From assembly GCA_008933995.1 (NCBI GenBank), contig WARS01000010.1, forward strand, positions 9,465,001 to 9,529,000: DNA of 64,000 bases, given 5' to 3'. The translations under genes and the position numbers were made by a program. The notes below the pieces were generated by a model. It ran no database searches and had not been told where the DNA came from. It was given only the letters and a program-made list of their open reading frames with translations. Below are positions 56,959-64,000 of the stretch, one piece after another. This DNA comes from Datnioides undecimradiatus. Its lineage: Eukaryota; Chordata; Actinopteri; Lobotiformes; Datnioididae. Within the stretch, counting starts at the first letter, position 1. Each line of letters begins with the position of its first letter.

Positions 56959-58016
56959 CAAATCTCTTCATATCCCTTCCTTTCCTAAATTTCATTCCCA
57001 CGTCCATCACCGCCTTAACACTGATGTTTTTTTCAGAACTGAAATCGTTTACTAAAGGAGTTTGCATGAGATTGCAAAATCAACACTACCATAATTCTAT
57101 TAGTTTCACTCTACTCCCACTTTACTTTGGTGTCTTATCTTTGTCTACTCCCGGTTGACTACCCAGGAAGTCACTCTCTTGTGAGTTGTTTAGTTTGCTA
57201 TAGCCTAGTTATACTTTTAAAACTATATTTTCTATACTGTACTGTACTGTAATATATTGTAATTGAATTTTGCACAGCAAAGTCATTTGGGAATTGTTTA
57301 AACAGCTATACTGTATTTTGAATCAGTCAAGAAAATAGTGACAGTTGTCTGTTTTATTACATCATTTTTCACTGAATATAATACCAGTTCAATTACATGA
57401 TAATTTGATTGGGAAATAGAGAAAAAAATCAGTTATGATATAATCATCTGTGTATAGTTATCAATTTGAACCTGGCACACATTTTTGTTTACAAAGTGCT
57501 TTAAATGCAATAAACCCCAAAGCAGCTACAATAAATAAATCCAATAAAAGGTAATAAATGAGGTCTGAGACAGAGATACTTCTGAGAACAGATCACACCT
57601 TTACATGAAGGTGCTGCATTCTGGTCCATAAGAAGTTCAGACATGTCTGTGATCTAAATGTATAGTAACCTGAGGCAGGTATAAAGAGAGTTGCAATACT
57701 ACAGAGAACATATGCATGGATCTCCAAATCAGTTTGAGATTAAAATGACTTGATTTCTGATGCATTTGGGCAGTTGTGGAAGGAAGAACTGAACAGCTCA
57801 ACCTGCTCCTCAAAAGCCAGGTCACTCCCCTACATCTTGTAACTCCATTACAATGCCAAAACAAGTCTATTTGACTTTTGCTTTTACTTAAAAAAACATC
57901 TAAACATCCAAAATGTAATGTCCTTGAGACTGGTTCTTAGATATAAACAGAAATCATTATGTCTTAGGGATACATAAACGTGTGTGTCATCGGCAAAGCT
58001 GTGAATAGAAACAGAA

Positions 58017-58121
58017 GCTAAGCAATGTACTGCTGTGGATGGGGCTCAACAGAAAAACAGAATTGAAAACAGTAAACCTGTTTTTCTGTTGACCCCCATC
58101 CACAGCAGTACATTGCTTAGC
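58017..58121. repeat. Near-perfect 44-bp inverted repeat with 17-nt spacer
   Basis: Arms 58017-58060 and 58078-58121 pair along 44 bases with one mismatch (C where G would pair, in ggggctcaac versus gttgaccccc). The centre is aattgaaaacagtaaac. Transcription in either direction would give a long hairpin. Located upstream of smpx coding exon 1. Confidence 0.9.
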
Positions 58122-59089
58122 CTTCTTACAATGGTACTCCTGCTTCTTCACCAAACAGTACATGCCAATTGCCGTCTACTGTAATTATTACACTGGCATA
58201 TATGGCTAAGCATCTTATACAACCCTACCACAAACAAAAACACAAACTGTCCCTTAAACACTGTGAACTATAACAAACCTGCACCGTTTATTTGCCAGCA
58301 GAAATAAAATTGCTCTAAATGAATTTATTTTAAATTTCTCACTTTGTGCTCCTCAGCTCATCTCAGTTATTTTCTACTTCCTCCCTCCCTTTTGCTGTTT
58401 TGTAGATCAACACTGACCCAAGTGATTCCTAATCGTAGAAGTTTCCATGGCCTATTTATCTTATCTATGAGTGGCACTGAGCGGAGGACCAAACAGAGAG
58501 AGTGCTGGGCTCTCTGGCTTCTGCTGCTGAGCTTAGATCCCGTTTCCAGGGTGCTGTTTGTGCAACAGCATACAGTAAGAGCTTTGCTGTCCTTGACATG
58601 TGAGCAAAAGCCTGGACACCCCGATATACACGACCGCAGACACACACACATGCTCAGGCTTACACAACGGGGTGATATTTATGTTGGCAATGGGTAGCAG
58701 CTGCCCCCTGATACCACATTGCGAAGCCAGGCAAGTCCTTTTACTTTCATGCTACTGTATGTGCACAATCTCTCCCTCTCATGCACACACACACGCACAC
58801 AAAGACACATGTTCATCAACACAGGTACAATAATTCCACTCATTTTTAAATTATTCAAATCTTTAAACACTGAAACCCTTTGAACCTCTGTGCAGTGCCG
58901 ACACTTTACAAAAAGGCTCTTTGAGGTACAGTGTGTCAATGTGTGTGTGAGTGTGTGTGTGTGTGTCTTTGTGTGCATCAGTTGTATGTACTTGTGGAAT
59001 ATCGACAAGAGGGTGTGTATACTGAGCAGCAGCATGCACAGTAGCATGATTGAGTAGCTCAAAAAGTATGATTTTATTTTTCTTTCTTT

Positions 59090-59360
59090 ATTTATTTTTG
59101 CTAATAATGGTATGTGGCAGCCATGTTGGCATCATGGACCTATGCTAGCCATGTCCATGTCTGTCGGTCTGTCACATCACTTTGGTCCAAACTTTAATGT
59201 CTCATTGCAATGACATCTTTTTTTTTTTTTTTTTTTACATTCATGGTCCTCAGAGGATACCACTCAATGGGTTTGATGATGCCCTGAACTAACCTCTGGT
59301 GCCAACATGAGGTTTTGGTGGATTGTTGTGAAAATGCATACTGATGGTTCATAGAGGTAC
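59090..59360. repeat. Fragment of the second teleost repeat with a 19-T run
   Basis: Has attcatggtcctcagaggat, gatgatgccctgaactaacc and tctggtgccaacatgaggtt. A 19-nt T run at 59218-59236 interrupts it. Upstream of smpx. Confidence 0.45.
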
Positions 59361-59981
59361 ATTATAATGATGACCCCTTTGCTTTTTAACAAGTACCTTT
59401 ATAAGGGCAATGTTATGTGTGTTTCTCACTTTATGATATAAAACCTGCAAAACTATTACTATTTAGCTTAGCATTTGCTTAGCAGTTGTTTTTTTACTCA
59501 TAGTGAAATATAAACAGTTCACACATTGGATTAATGACAGTATTTACTAAGCGAACAGACAGCAAGGCTATAGCTTAATAATTAGTATGAAAGTGGCTCC
59601 ATTCTCATTAAATCTCAAGAAAGTAAATAAGCGTTAAACTGTGAAAAGATTTATGCCATAGTAGAACCAGTGAGATTTGGTGAGTGACTGCCACAAACAC
59701 AGAGGGAAATGTGAGATACAGACTAACAGTAACACAGTAACGAAAATGTAAAGTATTATCAAGTGTGACCCTTTCAAAATAAAGGTTTGTTTTGTTTTTG
59801 CACACTTCATTCTTTGCTTCACACTGACAAACTTGCAGACTGTTTCTTTAAAAAGTACAAATGCTGAATGGAAATGACAGAGATGTCTAAATCCACCTGC
59901 CATGCAAACACACAGACACATAAACAAATCCAAACAAAGCCTACCTGTTGATGACAGGATACCAAATCGTCTAATGCTGGG

Positions 59982-59988
59982 TTTTATA
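59982..59988 (-). promoter_or_regulatory. smpx: Candidate TATA box of smpx
   Basis: TATAAAA on the minus strand. Possible minus-strand donors follow at 59945 (CAACAG|gtaggc) and 59897 (GGCAG|gtggat), which could end a short non-coding exon 1. Inferred from motifs only. Confidence 0.3.
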
Positions 59989-60045
59989 CACGCTTGGACT
60001 TCTCTGGCTAGTTCACTTACACTTTCTGTCCATCTCTCACACACT

Positions 60046-60140
60046 CGTTTCCTACCGACTCTCCATTGCTTTCTTTTTCTTTCTCTTCTTCTCCTCTCTG
60101 CCCTCTCCCTCTCTCTCTCTCTCTCTCTCTCCCTCTCTCG
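60046..60140. repeat. CT-rich tract (GA-rich on the minus strand)
   Basis: Ends in a (CT)n run. It lies between the minus-strand TATA-like site (59982) and the MEF2-type site (60189) upstream of smpx. It produces a spurious Arg/Glu-rich reading frame. Confidence 0.7.
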
Positions 60141-60188
60141 CCTCATAAGTGGTAGAAGGATTCCTCTCATATCTGGGATTTGTTCTCA

Positions 60189-60198
60189 CTATAAATAG
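60189..60198. promoter_or_regulatory. MEF2-type site upstream of smpx
   Basis: CTATAAATAG fits the MEF2 consensus YTAWWWWTAR on both strands. It is about 200 bp upstream of the TATA-like site. SMPX is a striated-muscle gene and MEF2 is a muscle activator (known), so the placement is sensible. The + strand TATAAATA reading is not tied to any gene. Confidence 0.35.
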
Positions 60199-63054
60199 AA
60201 GAGTGATACACAGAGGGGACCTGCTTTCTATCCACCACACACACACACACACACACTTAGGCGCACATGGACACGCACAGTGACGGACCAAAACATTGTC
60301 AAACAGCAGTACGTCGGAACAGAACAGGACATCTTTTTAAGGTTCCTATACTGTAATTATGGTTGAATGATCTGATGACAAATGTAATTTCCCTGCTGAT
60401 CCAAACTTCATTTAAAAAGTGGAACATTGAAGCATGTAACAGAAAAAAATGTCTGTTCACTGTTTATAGTGTTATATTAAAGTATATGGCCCATGATTCG
60501 AACACCTTTTTAAAGTTTTTCAGGTATAATTACAGTAAAAAGCTCCAGTCTGGGAAATAATTGAACTGCAAGACCAAACTTCATTCAGAAAATGGAATAT
60601 TTAAGCATGAAGCAGCTAAACACAAAACCACCTGTTTCTATGATATTCACAGATGTTCTTTTGGCTGCATCCTAATCAAACTCTGACACTTCAGTCCTCA
60701 AAACACTCCTTCCCATCTTAGTGACTAAAATGGCACTGCCCTATTTCTGCTCTGACACTAATTCACACAACACACACACTAACACACACGCAGAGGCGGT
60801 TAGGCTGGTATATCTACATTTATACACCGATGCACATCCACAGGCCCAGAGGGAAACTGTGATCTCACAGAGTTAAAGGTGTGTGCGTGTGAATGTGTGT
60901 GTGTGCTCTCTTACCTCCTGCCGTGCGTGGCTGCTCTACCCTGCCTGCGCTCTCTCTGAGGTCCTCTTCAGCTACCTGACCTGTTTCCACTCGTCCTGAT
61001 TGGCTCGGAGACACACGAAACTCCTCCCCGAGCGGAATCCGACCCACCACGAGAGAAGCAGAATGAGTTTTCAGGCTGTGTGTGCTCCTGTGTGCTCCTG
61101 TGATGATGCGAGTTTTTATTTGTTTCTACAAATTTGAAGTGGGTTTGTGTTTCCACCTACACCTCTCAGGATTTCACTTAACTTTTCCTCAAATGAAGTT
61201 GTCCACCTTTGTTGCATCAAACCCTAGTGATCATTTTCGGTCGCACCTGTGAAACTAATCTTCTGTGTCCAGGTAGTAAAATGAACTAGCTCACTTGTTA
61301 TATATTTCAGACTATGCAAATACTACCCCCAGACACACACACAGACACACACACACTGGTCTCACCTGTTGGCAAGGACAGTCTTTACCTATTACAGGTA
61401 AACCTTCATCGCTGACTGTGTTTCTTGTGTTATTATTTATTATTTTTTATTTATTATTATTATTATTATTATTTTCAAATAACACTATTTTTGTTTGAAT
61501 TTGTTATTATGTATTATTTCTTATTTCTTATTATTTTCAAATAATATTTTTGTTTGAATTGTGTTGTGAATATTTAGATTTCATCTATTTATATTTAACA
61601 TCTATTTATTATTTTTTTATTCATTCAATTTTATCTGTTTTTTTTTTAAATTGTTTATTCTTTCTTGACTATGTTTAATGTATTCAACTTAACATTTACA
61701 GCTCAAATGCCAAGACAGACATGAATGTATTCCCAGTATTTGCAGCATGTGAGAATCAGCCTGAAGTTTAGACCTCAAGAATACATTGAGGTCATTTTAA
61801 CTTGGTTTTAGGTCTAAGTCTTAGTTTAAGTTTGGGAGAGTTCAGCTACTGGTTGATAAACTGTAGATCTGATTAGATTTGATACAATTCAGATTGGAAT
61901 TTAAATTAGATAATGAAAAATGATGCAAGCTGATAGTCATGGCTAAATTAATAAATGCGGTCAACTGAATGACAAGTCCTGTCTCTGATGTGAGACTGTT
62001 TTCATCAGAGATCAGATAATAGTTTTCACTGTCTGGCAGTCTCTCACCCTCCTGTCTGCAAGCAGCTGTTTAGTTGGTAGGAAATGGGAAGTTGAAGGCC
62101 ACATGAGGGCATCTGTCCTGTTTGACTGCTCAGGCTGCTCTGCACCACCACAGAGAGGAACCACAGATATTCGCGGTCATTGTTAGCATTTGTCCGACTG
62201 ACAATGACAACGAGTACACCGATTTTTGCTGTCTTGACTTGACTTGACTTGAAAAGTGATATTTGACTGTGAGGCCTCACAGCATTGAAGTAAAACGTTT
62301 ATACTGACTAGCTGGAGGCTCTGCACGACACTGAACTGTGGCAATATTGATGCAGAAAGTGTCCACACACAAGACTTTATCCACAAGTAGTTTTATGGTT
62401 CCATGTTCACATTTATGGTTTAATGAGTCAGACTGGGAGCTTGTTTCCTTGTCACATCTGAGTCAGACCATCAACATTTATTGGTGTCATTTTACTTTCC
62501 TGACCTTTTGGTAGGATGAAATCCAATATCCAAACTAACGCTTTCATTTTTATTGCTGCAGCTCAGCTAAAGTAGCTCTGTAAACCCTGATCGATCTCTC
62601 CGTGCTCCATTTCAGGAGTTAGGGCTGCTTCTTTCTTTCTTTCTCCTTAATTTAACAGACACATATTATCCTAGTTAACTTAACCCTGTTGTAGTTTATT
62701 TAATGACCTCAGATGCATCATGGAGATCAAAATTATTCAAAAAATATGATTGGATATTGTAAAAAAAACAAAAGTTTAAAGTAAAGTTAATTTCCATATT
62801 TTCCACTGCACCTTATGGCAGCAGCATACCTGACTGCTCTGAATATGTTGATAAGATTTTTTTAAACAGAAAACTGGAACAAGCAGGAATTTGCTAGAAT
62901 ACATGAAAAGCATAATGTGCATTAAGTTACATTTTTATCTAACTGCGAAAGAAAATAAACAAATTAAAAGGTATTGAATATAATCAATTTCATAAATCAG
63001 CCCCCAAAGGGTCAGTCTAAGATTTGCTATTTTCTGAGGAAGTTCTCTAGTTGA

Positions 63055-63114
63055 ACACGTGGTGGCAGTAGTGTTTCGTTTGGGCCCTCTTAAAAAAAGA
63101 AAACGAAGAAGAAG
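63055..63114. repeat. Possible end of a dispersed repeat in the mbtps2 promoter
   Basis: acgtggtggcagtagtg followed by taaaaaaagaaaacgaagaa and gaag resembles the end of a teleost repeat I know as a ggtggcggtaatgc ... gaagaagaag unit. Diverged and uncertain. Confidence 0.3.
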
Positions 63115-63120
63115 TGCAAC

Positions 63121-63127
63121 CCGGAAG
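63121..63127 (+). promoter_or_regulatory. mbtps2: ETS-type motif CCGGAAG in the mbtps2 upstream region
   Basis: CCGGAAG about 220 bp before the mbtps2 start codon in a locally CpG-richer stretch, typical of TATA-less housekeeping promoters. Motif evidence only. Confidence 0.3.
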
Positions 63128-63285
63128 ACTGTCGCACAGTGCTGACGGCTCCTTGCATTCACAACATCCCTGCAAACAAAAGCCTCGTCCCGTTACATTT
63201 GATATCAAAATGCTGAAATTATTATGTCGCGTTAAACATGTGTAGGCGCGGTTAGCTGTGGGCCGAGCAGCCGGCAGACGGAGTG

Positions 63286-63333
63286 ATGGACGCGGCTATG
63301 TTTGCTTCATTCTGTCCTGGGAGAGTCTTCTGA
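63286..63333 (+). CDS. Upstream ORF in the mbtps2 leader, 15 codons
   Basis: Starts gtgATGg (G at -3 and +4, strong context), encodes MDAAMFASFCPGRVF and ends TGA at 63331, six nt before the main ATG. The TGA overlaps a second, out-of-frame ATG at 63333. Whether it is in the mRNA depends on the unknown start of transcription. Confidence 0.4.
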   Translation: MDAAMFASFCPGRVF

Positions 63334-63339
63334 TGCACT

Positions 63340-63414
63340 ATGATCCCTGTGCCTCTGCTGGTGTGTGTGATGGCATCCTGGTGTGCTGTCTACCTCGCCG
63401 ACACACTGCTGAGG
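63340..63414 (+). CDS. mbtps2: mbtps2, membrane-bound transcription factor site-2 protease; first coding exon only
   Basis: Encodes MIPVPLLVCVMASWCAVYLA then DTLLR, with donor AGG|gtgagt at 63415. Human MBTPS2 starts [20 protein letters not shown] and DLVLK, an alignment without gaps. This is the first membrane segment of the zinc protease that cuts SREBPs and ATF6 in the Golgi membrane (family knowledge). The start has A at -3, and an in-frame TGA stands nine nt upstream, so the start is fixed. The HEIGH active-site exon and the rest lie beyond the right edge. Gene order next to smpx supports the call. Confidence 0.9.
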
Positions 63415-64000
63415 GTGAGTATGTGTCATTGCTTTTACGTCCTGTAGCACGTCGGCTAGTATGCGGCTATAAATTACTGGTAACGGACGCGAAGAGGCAC
63501 GCAAACAACGTTACCCTTCATGTTGTGTGCAGCCGCGCGGCTAATGTTAGCTTAACACATCTCGAAATGCGTAAGACTGGAGTCGTGATGGCGTCATAGA
63601 TTGGGAAAACCAGTTCAATGATTTCAAATCAGCAGCCACAGAGATACCATGAGCAAAAGGTAGAACTAATTAAATAAAGCACAGCAATAAAGCTGCTTAA
63701 TAAGCTTGTGTCAAACATGACAGAAGAATTGGAGGAAACAAAGTGTCAGTTTGTTTAGAGGAAACCGTTAAGTATCATTGCAAGTCCCCATTGAAATTAC
63801 AACACGGTAATTAATGTAGCATTAATAAAGGTACAGTTTACACTCATGTCTGTCAGGTTCATATAAGTTAGTATAAAATATTATCTCTTCATTTCATGCT
63901 TTTAGACATTTGTGTGAAATTAGTCATAAGAACGTGTTTAGTGAAATTGCAGCGACTCTGACCTTTGACCTTAAAGCGCCAAAATCTAATCAGTTCATCC
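63415..64000 (+). other. mbtps2: mbtps2 intron 1, beginning
   Basis: Starts gtgagt. I see no second exon in the remaining 586 bases and no repeat of note. Confidence 0.7.

Larger units (their letters stand above)
56145..63054. other. smpx upstream region, between smpx and mbtps2
   Basis: No coding homology. It holds the smpx 5' UTR remnant (56145-56168), probably a non-coding first exon and promoter near 59.9-60.2 kb, the (TATAG)n repeat, the 44-bp inverted repeat and several CA tracts (60236-60256, 60766-60790). An AT-rich TTA-type stretch lies at 61430-61640. Confidence 0.5.

Noticed and set aside
59634-60170. 178-codon minus-strand ORF rich in Arg and Glu
   Set aside because: Its N-terminal part is translation of the GA repeat and the rest has no homology or splice signals.
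60191-60198. TATAAATA read as a + strand TATA box
   Set aside because: No + strand gene follows within reach; a MEF2-type site for smpx is the better reading.

Overview
The window is vertebrate nuclear DNA, most likely from a percomorph-type teleost fish. The genes are split by GT-AG introns, are separated by AT-rich non-coding DNA with many CA/TG microsatellites, and the proteins are close to human ones. Several dispersed repeats contain motifs such as TTAGCATAAAGACTGG, which I know from teleost genomes. The species cannot be named from the sequence.

Four genes are supported, in the order and orientation of human Xp22.12. They are cnksr2 (+, 5142-36304, 23 coding exons seen, first coding exon off the left edge), klhl34 (-, one exon, 42003-43811), smpx (-, three coding exons, 50868-56144) and mbtps2 (+, only the first coding exon, 63340-63414, running off the right edge). 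cnksr2 and klhl34 are convergent; smpx and mbtps2 are divergent.

Layout: 1-5141 is the 3' part of cnksr2 intron 1. 5142-36304 holds cnksr2 from the SAM domain to the C-terminal PDZ ligand ETHV. All splice phases join, giving about 1,013 residues if exon 1 matches human. 36305 to about 38991 is the probable cnksr2 3' UTR. 38992-42002 is non-coding, then klhl34. 43812-50867 is non-coding with repeats, then smpx, whose long first intron carries two transposon-like elements. 56145-63339 is the smpx upstream region, with a candidate muscle promoter near 59.9-60.2 kb, followed by the mbtps2 promoter and leader.

The genes do not form one pathway. CNKSR2 is a Ras/MAPK and postsynaptic scaffold, KLHL34 a BTB-kelch protein, SMPX a small costameric muscle protein and MBTPS2 the site-2 protease for SREBP and ATF6. 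Their adjacency is an old vertebrate linkage. I found no new multi-gene system. The most useful leads are regulatory: a read-through and poly(A) arrangement that would give a short CNKSR2 lacking its PDZ ligand, a GC-AG intron inside the PH domain, a hairpin beside a TG-type splice acceptor, a 44-bp inverted repeat near 58 kb, and upstream ORFs in the mbtps2 leader.
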